Shown here: piece after piece, positions 17,484-25,308 of the stretch
Numbering within the stretch: the stretch's first letter is position 1
How the letters are laid out: the number at the start of each line of letters is the position of its first letter
DNA from: Eubacteriales bacterium
GTDB taxonomy: Bacteria > Bacillota > Clostridia > Oscillospirales > Oscillospiraceae
Direction of reading: 5' to 3'
Assembly: GCA_030536255.1 (NCBI GenBank)
Contig: JAUNQI010000001.1
Location: forward strand, 101,902 to 164,771
DNA: 62,870 nt
Program-made: the position numbers and the translations under genes
The notes under the pieces: model-generated
What the model was told of the DNA's origin: nothing
Database searches by the model: none
What the model saw: only the letters and a program-made list of their open reading frames with translations

Positions 17484-18740
17484 ATGACCGCTGTAAACCG
17501 ACCGCCCCGCGCACTCTCAGGTATTGTTAAAGAACTGGTTCTTTGCTTTTACATTGCAATGGTCCTGCTGATGATGGACAGATCACTTGAAAACATATAT
17601 CCCTTTTTCCTGTATTCAACCGGAAAAAGGATCATCGATCTATGGATATCCTTTGAAATGCACATGCATGTATGGCTCAAATGGATCATTCCTTCAGTTT
17701 TTGTTATCTGGGTCATTATCAGAAAATTTCGTGTTCGTCTAGGTTTCCTCCTTCCGATTGCCGGTGTCTACATCGCTTACCTTTTAACATCCGCAATTTC
17801 CGGAGAAGTCACATTCAGATGGTGGAATACTACCGAATTACCCCTGATGATGTATCTCTTTGTAACCGTACAGTGTTCCTCTCGCAAAGGACTTCAGCGT
17901 CTTGCTTTCACAGGAAATATCCTGTATTCCTTACTTCTGATATTAAACACTGTTTTTATTCTATATCCACATCTTTACGATATTATTTCTGGCTGGTCTC
18001 CGGATTATTTTCTCTCTGCAGATAACCTGACGGGATTTCCTATGTTTTTCGGCGCCCTTATGGCTTTTCTGGACGGTTATTATAATCATTCCAACCTGAG
18101 AATGTATTTCTATTTCATTCTTTTCTTTCTTAATCTCGCTTTGATTCACTGTGCAAGTGCACTGATGGGAGGTTTCTTCCTTCTGCTTTATATTATGATT
18201 CCAGCTGTCCGGAAAATATTTCAAAAGTGGAATTTCAACTTTTTTACGATTTTATCTATTTTACTCTGCCTGATTCTTGTTGGAGTTTCATTCTTCTTTT
18301 TTTCTTCCGGCAAAGCTCCTCAGTGGCTGTATGATATAACCCGGCAAAAAAGATCTATTATGATCCGGCTTTTATTGTGGTGTGGCATTACGAAAGAAAT
18401 TATTATACAGCCGATTTTCGGATATGGGCTCGGGGAAGATGCCGCTTTCTTTGCCCGTCCCGATACATCACTCACTTATAATGCACACAACGCATACCTT
18501 CAAACTTTACATGAAGGGGGTATTTTTACTCTCGGGGCTGTATTTGCCGTCCTGGCACTTTTTGCTCATAAGCTAAAAACCTGCCAGGACAGAAAGCTCG
18601 CCGGATTTTTCGCCGTAATTGTTTTTTCTGATTTAATTATGATGCAAAGTGCAATCACCAGCTGGTTTACCTGGTACCCCATTTTGATCATCGTTCAAAT
18701 TGCGTCACTTGTCTGTACTGAGCAGGAGGTTATGGAGTGA
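17484..18740 (+). CDS. O-antigen ligase/polymerase-like membrane protein
   Basis: Polytopic membrane protein (418 residues, roughly ten or more membrane segments) resembling the Wzy_C/WaaL group. The C-terminal periplasmic-type loop carries the telltale AHNAYLQTLHEGGIF, with an upstream GYGLGEDAAFF segment. In Firmicutes such proteins polymerise or transfer lipid-linked glycans outside the cell. The ATG at 17484 follows GGAG. Its TGA overlaps the GTG of the next gene, so the two are translationally coupled. Confidence 0.8.
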   Translation: MTAVNRPPRALSGIVKELVLCFYIAMVLLMMDRSLENIYPFFLYSTGKRIIDLWISFEMHMHVWLKWIIPSVFVIWVIIRKFRVRLGFLLPIAGVYIAYLLTSAISGEVTFRWWNTTELPLMMYLFVTVQCSSRKGLQRLAFTGNILYSLLLILNTVFILYPHLYDIISGWSPDYFLSADNLTGFPMFFGALMAFLDGYYNHSNLRMYFYFILFFLNLALIHCASALMGGFFLLLYIMIPAVRKIFQKWNFNFFTILSILLCLILVGVSFFFFSSGKAPQWLYDITRQKRSIMIRLLLWCGITKEIIIQPIFGYGLGEDAAFFARPDTSLTYNAHNAYLQTLHEGGIFTLGAVFAVLALFAHKLKTCQDRKLAGFFAVIVFSDLIMMQSAITSWFTWYPILIIVQIASLVCTEQEVME

Positions 18741-20209
18741 AACATTCCGGAAAAATCAAAGTCAATTATTCAGTGATATGCATCGTCCTTCTTCTTTGTT
18801 TTGTTTTATCTCTGATTCCAATACTTATTTTATCCAATTATTCTGCTCCTTTTGCCGATGATTTCAGCTTCAGCTGCGAAACTCATGCTGCCGTTCAGGC
18901 AGGAGAACCAGTACTCCGTGTTCTGCAGGCGGCCGTAGGAAAAGTCATTGATGTTTACTACACATGGCAGGGAACTTTCAGCGGTATTTTTCTTATGGCT
19001 TTTCAACCCGGAATTTTCGGCCTGCAGGCTTACCGCTGGACTGCCTGGATCATGCTTGCGTCTCTCTGTGCAGGAGTATTTTTTTTATTCTCTGCTATTC
19101 TTTCCGGTCTCCTTGGCCATCCCAGATCTGTTTCCATTCTTTCAGCTTCCGCTGTTCTGGTTATATGTATTCAGCTGATGCCCTCCGCCAATCAAGGACT
19201 ATACTGGTATAATGGTGCTGTTTATTATACGTTTACTTTTGGCATTACATTGATTGCATACGCAATAGCCGCCCGATATGCCGTCAAAGGCGGTTTCATT
19301 CGGATCCTCATTTTGTTTTTTCTCTCCCTTATTATCGGTGGAAGCAATTACGTTACAGCACTTCTTACTTCGATCATCTTTCTATTTCTGACGGTTAGTC
19401 TGCTGATCTCAAAAAATCGCAGATGGAAGGGATATATCCTTCCTCTGTTCGCTGTTGTTATTTCTCTTGCGCTAAGCGCTGCTGCTCCCGGAAATAGTGT
19501 TCGTCAGGCAGAGTTTCCTGACTCTCCCAATGCAATCACCGCTGTCCTGCTTTCTTTCAAGGCCGCGGCTTTCTATTGTCTCAAATGGATCAGTCTTCCA
19601 TATATTGGCATGCTGATCTTTATCGCGCTTTTTATTTGGCGTTCTTCTGAGAAATCAGATATAAAATTTCAACATGCTGTTCTCTGTTCCCTGTTTTTCT
19701 TTTGTATTTTTTCTTCTATGTTTACTCCCCATTATTACGCAGAAGGTACTGCCGGTCCTGACAGACTGATTAATATTCTGTTTTATTCATTTGTTATCCT
19801 GTCAGCACTTAATCTCTCCGTCTGGTGTATCGCTTTCCGAAATTATTACAATCGTAAAAAAGTTCATACAGAATATTCCCCGGATTCAATATCTGTTATT
19901 CCCGTTATTGCAGTCTCCGCAGCCTTTGTACTTTCGTTCGGAATCGGAATCATATCCGGAAATATTCACCCCACTTCTGTCATGGCTCTCGGTGAACTGA
20001 AGAACGGAGAAGCAGAAACATATTACCGAGAGATTTCCGACAGACAAATTGTTCTGGAAGATAACAGTATTCAGGACTGTGTTTTCGACCCGATTGTTTC
20101 TCAGCCGTATCTGCTCTTTTCCGGAGACATGTCAGCAGATCCTTCTGACTATACAAATGAAGATGCCTGTTCTTTTTATCATAAAAAATCAATAATAATC
20201 CACCCTTGA
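18737..20209 (+). CDS. DUF6056-like polytopic membrane protein, possible GT-C glycosyltransferase
   Basis: A 490-residue membrane protein with about ten to eleven hydrophobic segments. An early extracytoplasmic loop holds the acidic motif APFADDFSFS, followed by YYTWQGTFSGIFLM and QGLYWYNGAVYYTFTF, a pattern found in DUF6056/GtrC-like proteins thought to be GT-C-fold glycosyltransferases. The GTG start has AGGAGG seven bases upstream and overlaps the preceding stop by four bases. Last gene of the cluster, just before the rpsF promoter. Probably a lipid-linked-sugar-dependent transferase, by inference. Confidence 0.72.
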   Translation: MKHSGKIKVNYSVICIVLLLCFVLSLIPILILSNYSAPFADDFSFSCETHAAVQAGEPVLRVLQAAVGKVIDVYYTWQGTFSGIFLMAFQPGIFGLQAYRWTAWIMLASLCAGVFFLFSAILSGLLGHPRSVSILSASAVLVICIQLMPSANQGLYWYNGAVYYTFTFGITLIAYAIAARYAVKGGFIRILILFFLSLIIGGSNYVTALLTSIIFLFLTVSLLISKNRRWKGYILPLFAVVISLALSAAAPGNSVRQAEFPDSPNAITAVLLSFKAAAFYCLKWISLPYIGMLIFIALFIWRSSEKSDIKFQHAVLCSLFFFCIFSSMFTPHYYAEGTAGPDRLINILFYSFVILSALNLSVWCIAFRNYYNRKKVHTEYSPDSISVIPVIAVSAAFVLSFGIGIISGNIHPTSVMALGELKNGEAETYYREISDRQIVLEDNSIQDCVFDPIVSQPYLLFSGDMSADPSDYTNEDACSFYHKKSIIIHP

Positions 20210-20233
20210 CAATCCCGAAAAAAAGGGTATAAT
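20206..20233 (+). promoter_or_regulatory. Promoter of rpsF-ssb-rpsR
   Basis: TTGACA (20206-20211), 16-base spacer, TATAAT (20228-20233), both perfect consensus, overlapping the end of the glycan cluster. Confidence 0.88.
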
Positions 20234-20237
20234 TATT

Positions 20238-20300
20238 AAGCCTGTCTAGAGGCAGGTAATCCTTGCTCCCATTTGGGGGCCAAAAGACCAGAAGGAGGTG
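20238..20300 (+). promoter_or_regulatory. Short leader of rpsF, candidate S6:S18 regulatory element
   Basis: The 5' leader can form two small hairpins (CCTG/CAGG at 20241-20256 and CTCCC/GGGGG at 20265-20278). Many bacteria have an S6:S18-binding leader here. The conserved motif could not be confirmed by eye. Confidence 0.35.
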
Positions 20301-20306
20301 CAAACA

Positions 20307-20603
20307 ATGGCAAAGGCAAGCGAAAAGTATGAGGTTATGTACATTATCAACCCCAACTTTACCGAGGAAGAGACTGCAGCAACAGTTGAAAAGTTCAAGG
20401 CACTTGTTGAGGCTAATGGCACTCTTGATGAAATCGAGGAAATGGGCAAGCGCAAGCTGGCTTATGAAATCAATTACATCTCTGAGGGTTATTATGTTCT
20501 CATGAAGTTCACAAGCGCTCCTGAATTCCCTGCAGAGCTTGATCGTATTCTTGGTATTACCGACGGCATTCTTCGTCGTCTGATAACCTTGAGAGCTGAA
20601 TAA
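20307..20603 (+). CDS. rpsF: 30S ribosomal protein S6
   Basis: S6 binds 16S rRNA together with S18 on the small-subunit platform. The 98-residue protein has the typical KYEVMYIINPNFTEEE start and MGKRKLAYEINYISEGYYVL core. The ATG at 20307 follows AAGGAGGTGCAAACA; a GTG nine bases upstream overlaps the binding site and is rejected. First gene of the conserved rpsF-ssb-rpsR operon. Confidence 0.97.
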   Translation: MAKASEKYEVMYIINPNFTEEETAATVEKFKALVEANGTLDEIEEMGKRKLAYEINYISEGYYVLMKFTSAPEFPAELDRILGITDGILRRLITLRAE

Positions 20604-20615
20604 GGAGCTCAGGTT

Positions 20616-21077
20616 ATGCTTAATCAGATTACCATCATGGGTCGTCTGACCCGGGATCCTGAGCTTCGCTACACACAATCCAATACTCCTGTTGCATCTT
20701 TTACCCTTGCTGTCGATCGTGACTTCTCTCCGAAAGACGGCGGAAACAGAGAAACAGATTTCATTGACTGTGTAGCATGGCGTTCCACTGCTGAATTTAT
20801 CAGCAAATATTTTTCGAGGGGAAGTCTGGCTGCTGTAACGGGTCGTCTTCAGATCCGTGACTGGACCGACAAAGAAGGAAATAAGCGCCGCAATGCAGAA
20901 GTCATTGTAGAAAATATCTATTTTGGCGAAAGCAAGCGTCGTGACACCGATTCTCAGACCGGTATCTACAGTTCCGCTCCTTCATACGGCTCCGACAGTA
21001 ATGACTACTCTTCACAGGCAGCTCCCGTCGATGGATTCACTGAACTCAGCGACGATGAAGGCGAGCTTCCGTTCTAA
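20616..21077 (+). CDS. ssb: Single-stranded DNA-binding protein
   Basis: Binds single-stranded DNA in replication, repair and recombination. OB fold from the N-terminus (MLNQITIMGRLTRDPELRYT, then FIDCVAWRSTAEFISKYF), a disordered Ser-rich linker, and the acidic tip DDEGELPF that recruits partner proteins. It has 153 residues and lies between rpsF and rpsR, the standard Firmicute arrangement. Confidence 0.97.
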   Translation: MLNQITIMGRLTRDPELRYTQSNTPVASFTLAVDRDFSPKDGGNRETDFIDCVAWRSTAEFISKYFSRGSLAAVTGRLQIRDWTDKEGNKRRNAEVIVENIYFGESKRRDTDSQTGIYSSAPSYGSDSNDYSSQAAPVDGFTELSDDEGELPF

Positions 21078-21099
21078 TAAATAAAGGAGGAAACAGCTA

Positions 21100-21345
21100 A
21101 TGGCTTTCGATAAATCCAATCCCAAGAACACTCACGGCAAACGTAAAAAAGTCTGCCAGTTTTGTGTAGAAAAGGCTACTGTTATCGACTACAAGGACAC
21201 TGCAATGCTCCGTCATTATATCTCTGAGCGTGCAAAGATTCTCCCTCGCCGTACTACAGGTGTCTGCGCTATGCATCAGCGTGAGCTTACTGAGGCTATC
21301 AAGAGATCCCGTCAGGTTGCTCTTCTGCCTTACGTTTCAGACTGA
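21100..21345 (+). CDS. rpsR: 30S ribosomal protein S18
   Basis: Partner of S6 in the 30S platform. The 81-residue protein contains CQFCVEK and [10 protein letters not shown], a Cys/His set typical of zinc-binding S18 forms, and the conserved ILPRRTTG segment. A strong AAAGGAGG site precedes it. Last gene of rpsF-ssb-rpsR and followed directly by a terminator. Confidence 0.97.
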   Translation: MAFDKSNPKNTHGKRKKVCQFCVEKATVIDYKDTAMLRHYISERAKILPRRTTGVCAMHQRELTEAIKRSRQVALLPYVSD

Positions 21346-21358
21346 TTTTCAAAAATTC

Positions 21359-21390
21359 AAAGCAGCCGGTTTCCGGCTGCTTTCTTTTTT
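21359..21390 (+). terminator. Terminator of rpsF-ssb-rpsR, probably bidirectional
   Basis: 11-bp stem AAAGCAGCCGG (21359-21369) / CCGGCTGCTTT (21373-21383) with TTT loop and TCTTTTTT tail. A fair T run on the other strand could also serve the convergent carboxypeptidase operon. Confidence 0.9.
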
Positions 21391-21949
21391 ATATTTCTTT
21401 ATTAATTTCCATAAGGGTCTCGGCAATTTTTCCAACTTTTCCGCTTATATCCGGAAGAATCAGCTCTGAGCTGGTGTCTTCTTTAAAATCCTGCCACTGT
21501 TTGTCCAATGTTTCTATTCCTGAAAGATAGATATTCTTCATTGAATTCACCATCTCTTCTATTCTTTCAAGCCCATATCCGGTGGCTGTTTCATCCGATT
21601 TTTCATCAGCTAATGAATCATGGTTCTTTTCATTTCTGCTCAAAAGCTCTTCCAGCTCTTGCACACGCATCTCAGCTTTTCCCGCCCTGTTTTTCAACCC
21701 TTCAAGCTCATTTCTCAGAACGACAATTTCCTGACTGAGCGCCTGTCCCTTTACTTTATAATCATCTCTTGACGATTTTGCATTGTCAAGCTCTGATTGC
21801 ATATCCTCATAACGATGGTTAATCAACTCCGCCTGTTTTCTAATATCTACAAGTAAATTATCCACAGCCGTAATATCATAAAATTTCTTTTTGACTGGAT
21901 TCAAGTCAATCGAGTTAAAGTAGTTTCTGTCAAGTGCCATATCAATCAC
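21389..21949 (-). CDS. DivIVA-like coiled-coil protein
   Basis: Soluble 186-residue protein. The first 40 residues (ALDRNYFNSIDLNPVKKKFYD then DITAVDNLLVDI, with overlap) resemble the DivIVA/GpsB lipid-binding start, and residues about 45-115 are a continuous heptad-rich coiled coil (RYEDMQSELDNAK, LRNELEGLKNRAGKAEMRV). Such proteins mark curved membrane or division sites. The GTG start overlaps the stop of the carboxypeptidase gene by one base, with AAGGAG upstream, so they are translationally coupled. It is probably a scaffold for the carboxypeptidase; the assignment rests on pattern only. Confidence 0.62.
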   Translation of the reverse strand: MIDMALDRNYFNSIDLNPVKKKFYDITAVDNLLVDIRKQAELINHRYEDMQSELDNAKSSRDDYKVKGQALSQEIVVLRNELEGLKNRAGKAEMRVQELEELLSRNEKNHDSLADEKSDETATGYGLERIEEMVNSMKNIYLSGIETLDKQWQDFKEDTSSELILPDISGKVGKIAETLMEINKEI

Positions 21950-23382
21950 TAATTCTCCTTCTGTCTGTATTGATCTATTTGCTCTCTGGCAATCTTATTT
22001 CTTTCCATATTTTCACGCAGCTCACGTTCTCTGCGCCTTCTTTCTTCTGCATCTGCGATCTCACTCATATGACGCTTCTTTTCTGTTTTATATTTTAGCG
22101 TAATCCATATAATTAATACAAGTAATGCAAAAATCGCCGCTGAAATGATCTTGACTTCTGTTCTGGAAAATAGCTCTGAAAGTTCTGCTTTTATCAGTTC
22201 TTTTTTATCAGCTTCTATATTTTCTGCCGAATAAAGTTTTGCTGATGCATAATGATTCCTGTCAATCTTTACTGTAACAGTACCGAGAATATCTCCTATC
22301 CTTATCGGAGCAACCAGCTTTGATTCATCCAATGAAATTTCTGCAGATATTCTGCTCTTATCCAGATCCTTCGGAGCCAGGAATCCGATATCGGCTACTG
22401 CTCTGAGACCAACGGTCGCATTATCTTTTGCAAATTTAACCGGAGCACGGTTAACAATTTTTCCCATTGATGTAACATTAATCTTCTCAAAGTTTGAAAA
22501 TCCCCAGTCATACAGGGAAATAGTTGAAGAAAAATTGCCATATCCTTCTTCTCCCGTATTCATTACTCCGCCACATCCGAGTACGACCGCAAGAAGACGC
22601 ATGTCTTTTTTTTCTGCCGTAGAAACCAGACAATATCCAGCAGCATTCGTATATCCGGTTTTCACTCCTGATGCAGGAAGATACAGATATCCGTCTCCGT
22701 ACAGACCATCCTGACAGAGAAGAGCATTTGAGCTGTTAAGATATCGCTTGGCATGCATGTTTGTCTCTTCAATCTCATAGTCAATGGTATTTACAGCATC
22801 AACAAAAAGTTCATGTTTCATTGCCTCCAGCGTAATCAGGAAAAGATCATACGCCGTAGTATAATGATTTTCGTTGGACAGACCATTCGTATCGGAAAAA
22901 TAGGTATGATTCGCCCCCAGCTCATTTGCACGCAAATTCATCCTGTTAACGAATCCCTGAATACTTCCATCCAGCGTTACCGCAATAACATTGCAGGCTT
23001 CGTTTGCAGACTTTACCATCGCACAGTACAGATAGTCTTTGAACGTCATTTTTTCTCCGGGAAGGATCTCCGCATTCGAGCTATCAAGATCCATACCGTC
23101 CCAGCAATTGGATGGTGCAGTAATGATATCGTCAAGCGCTATATCTCCTCTTTCAATCGCTTCAACAGCAAGAAGACCCGTCATGATTTTTGTAAGGCTG
23201 GCTGGGGAGCGCATTTGATTCATGTTCTTCTCATATAAAATAACTCCGGAATCCATATCTGCTAAAACAATTGCCTCAGCCTTTACCCGAGGGGCATCCA
23301 AAGCATAGGCAGGAACCTGTATAGCAGAAAATAAAGCGGCAAGTATTATTAAAAATAAAATTGTTTTCTTCTGATCTCTCAT
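21949..23382 (-). CDS. Serine-type D-alanyl-D-alanine carboxypeptidase (PBP5/DacF-like)
   Basis: Trims the terminal D-Ala from peptidoglycan stem peptides. It has a signal peptide (residues 1-28), then the three penicillin-binding motifs: SLTK with nucleophile Ser62, SANEACN, and KTGYTNAAG. A PBP5-type C-terminal beta domain follows. Unlike typical PBP5, which ends in an amphipathic helix, this 477-residue protein has a true membrane segment near residue 415 (FALLVLIIWITL) and then about 50 cytoplasmic residues rich in Arg and Glu, predicted coiled coil. The next gene encodes a coiled-coil protein that may bind this tail. Confidence 0.93.
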   Translation of the reverse strand: MRDQKKTILFLIILAALFSAIQVPAYALDAPRVKAEAIVLADMDSGVILYEKNMNQMRSPASLTKIMTGLLAVEAIERGDIALDDIITAPSNCWDGMDLDSSNAEILPGEKMTFKDYLYCAMVKSANEACNVIAVTLDGSIQGFVNRMNLRANELGANHTYFSDTNGLSNENHYTTAYDLFLITLEAMKHELFVDAVNTIDYEIEETNMHAKRYLNSSNALLCQDGLYGDGYLYLPASGVKTGYTNAAGYCLVSTAEKKDMRLLAVVLGCGGVMNTGEEGYGNFSSTISLYDWGFSNFEKINVTSMGKIVNRAPVKFAKDNATVGLRAVADIGFLAPKDLDKSRISAEISLDESKLVAPIRIGDILGTVTVKIDRNHYASAKLYSAENIEADKKELIKAELSELFSRTEVKIISAAIFALLVLIIWITLKYKTEKKRHMSEIADAEERRRRERELRENMERNKIAREQIDQYRQKEN

Positions 23383-23410
23383 TTACGACTCCGGAAGAAC
23401 CATTCTTTTA

Positions 23411-23439
23411 AACATATTACAGTTGACATAATAGTACAA
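23411..23439 (-). promoter_or_regulatory. Possible promoter of the carboxypeptidase operon
   Basis: Minus-strand TTGTAC (23434-23439), 17-base spacer, TATGTT (23411-23416). A moderate match only. Confidence 0.45.
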
Positions 23440-23489
23440 CTATTTTCCCGTTTTATCAATAGTTAATTAGATGTTTCCTGCTTTTTTTA

Positions 23490-23518
23490 TTGCGATATTT
23501 TATTCCCTGCGTTATACT
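23490..23518 (+). promoter_or_regulatory. Promoter of folC-ruvX
   Basis: TTGCGA (23490-23495), 17-base spacer, TATACT (23513-23518). It supports the folC start at 23568 rather than any start upstream. Confidence 0.65.
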
Positions 23519-23567
23519 TAAGCCAATCTTTAATTATTTATTCAGCATCAGAAGGATCGTTTATATT

Positions 23568-24836
23568 ATGACCTACGAAAAAGCAATCGAATATATCAAC
23601 AGTACAGAGTGGTTTGGTTCCAAGCTCGGACTTGAGCGAATAAATGAACTGATGGATCGTCTTGGCAATCCGCAGGATAAGCTGAAATTTGTTCATATTG
23701 CCGGGACTAATGGAAAAGGCAGCTGCTCCGCTATGCTTGCATCTGTATTAAAGGCCGCTGGATATAAAACTGGCCTTTATACCTCCCCTTATATCTACAG
23801 ATTTAACGAGCGTATGCAGATTAACGGAAAAGAAATCGATAATGACATTTTAGCCGGTCTTATAAGTGAAATACAGCCTATTGCTGACAGCATGGAAGAA
23901 CATCCGCTCGTATTTGAAATGGTTACAGCCGCCGCAATGCTTTGGTTTGAACGAGAGCATTGTGATATTGTTGTTCTGGAAGTCGGACTCGGCGGTCGGC
24001 TCGATGCCACAAATGTAATCTCTGCTCCTGAGGCAGCTGTTATTATGAATATCGGCCTCGATCATGTCCAGCAGCTCGGGAAAACGGTCGCTGAAATTGC
24101 TGCTGAAAAAGGCGGAATTATAAAAAAAGGCTGCAGTGTTGTTTTGTATCAACAGAATGATGAAGCCGAAGCTGTTATTCAGAATATCTGTCTGGAGAAA
24201 AACGCAGATCTTTATACAGCTGACTTCTCTGCCATAGTGCCTGAATTTGACAGTCTTGACGGACAAACCTTCACATATAAAGATAGCAGTTATGCACTCC
24301 CGCTCCTCGGGGCACACCAGAGACGCAATGCCGCAACAGCAATAGAAGCTGTAGAAGTTTTAAGACATAAGGGCTGGAATATTGATCAGACCGCGCTTGA
24401 GTATGGGCTCTACTCCGTCTATTGGCCGGCCCGGTTTGAGCTTTTAATGGATGATCCGTATTTTGTCCTGGATGGAGGTCATAATCCTCAGTGTGCCGGA
24501 ACTGTGGTACAGAATCTTGCCGATTATTTTCCCGGTACAAAACATATTATGCTCGTTGGAGTCCTTGAAGACAAGGATTATGAAACTTTGTTCTCTGTAC
24601 TGAATCTTGCTTCTGATGAGTACATCTGTATTACTCCGGACAGCCCCAGAGCTTTATCTGCCGAAAAGCTTGCAGAATTCCTCGGTCGTTTTGGGAAATC
24701 GGTTTCTGTCTGCGACAGTATTGAAGACGGTGTTTTTCTTTCCATTGACAGAGCCAGGGAAGAGGATGGTATGGTCTGTGCTGTCGGTTCCCTTTATATG
24801 GCAGGAGAAATCAGAGCATGTCTTGGTCTTTATTAA
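23568..24836 (+). CDS. folC: Folylpolyglutamate synthase / dihydrofolate synthase
   Basis: ATP-dependent ligase of the Mur-ligase superfamily that adds glutamate to (dihydro)folate or dihydropteroate. The P-loop HIAGTNGKGSCSAML is followed by YTSPYIYRFNERMQI, VVLEVGLGGRLDATN with metal and substrate residues, and NIGLDHVQQLG. A C-terminal domain begins near WPARFELL, and VLDGGHNPQC is diagnostic. The ATG at 23568 gives 422 residues, the normal size. The downstream ruvX begins 12 bases later. Confidence 0.95.
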   Translation: MTYEKAIEYINSTEWFGSKLGLERINELMDRLGNPQDKLKFVHIAGTNGKGSCSAMLASVLKAAGYKTGLYTSPYIYRFNERMQINGKEIDNDILAGLISEIQPIADSMEEHPLVFEMVTAAAMLWFEREHCDIVVLEVGLGGRLDATNVISAPEAAVIMNIGLDHVQQLGKTVAEIAAEKGGIIKKGCSVVLYQQNDEAEAVIQNICLEKNADLYTADFSAIVPEFDSLDGQTFTYKDSSYALPLLGAHQRRNAATAIEAVEVLRHKGWNIDQTALEYGLYSVYWPARFELLMDDPYFVLDGGHNPQCAGTVVQNLADYFPGTKHIMLVGVLEDKDYETLFSVLNLASDEYICITPDSPRALSAEKLAEFLGRFGKSVSVCDSIEDGVFLSIDRAREEDGMVCAVGSLYMAGEIRACLGLY

Positions 24837-24848
24837 AGGAATATCACT

Positions 24849-25250
24849 ATGAGAACAATGGCTGTTGATTATGGAGATGCCCGCACAGGTATTGCTGTGT
24901 CTGATCTCACCGGATCTATCTGCGGAGAAGCCTGGACAATAGAAGAATGGAATCCGGAAAGGCTCTCTGTCAAAATATCGGAAGAAGCAAAACGAAGAGA
25001 TGTTGATACAATCGTTCTCGGTCTCCCGAAAAATATGGACGGGACAGAAGGACCCCGTGCCGAAAAAAGCAGACATTTCAAGGAGTTACTCGAAAAGGAG
25101 TCCGGTCTCTGTATTATTTTGTGGGATGAAAGAAGGACAAGCGTTGAAGCTCACGCCATACTGCATGCCAATGGGAAGAAGGAAAAAAAACATCGAAAAA
25201 CCGTCGATGCAGTCGCTGCAAGTCTGATCCTGGAAAGTTACCTTGGATAA
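24849..25250 (+). CDS. ruvX: RuvX/YqgF-family putative Holliday junction resolvase / pre-16S rRNA nuclease
   Basis: RNase H-fold nuclease, 133 residues. The N-terminal TMAVDYGDARTGIAVSD carries the first catalytic Asp, IVLGLPKNMDGTEGPRA is the family loop, and LWDERRTSVEA has the second acidic site. KTVDAVAASLILESYL ends the protein with the third Asp. Family members act in pre-16S rRNA 5' maturation or on recombination junctions. It is co-transcribed with folC and ends just before a terminator. Confidence 0.94.
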   Translation: MRTMAVDYGDARTGIAVSDLTGSICGEAWTIEEWNPERLSVKISEEAKRRDVDTIVLGLPKNMDGTEGPRAEKSRHFKELLEKESGLCIILWDERRTSVEAHAILHANGKKEKKHRKTVDAVAASLILESYLG

Positions 25251-25262
25251 TTCCGACTATAG

Positions 25263-25308
25263 AAAAACAGACATGGAAGAACTTTTGATTTCTGCCATGT
25301 CTGTTTTT
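25263..25308. terminator. Bidirectional terminator between ruvX and the flavoprotein operon
   Basis: Perfect 14-bp stem AAAAACAGACATGG (25263-25276) / CCATGTCTGTTTTT (25295-25308), A tract on one side and T tract on the other, at the meeting point of convergent genes. Confidence 0.9.
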
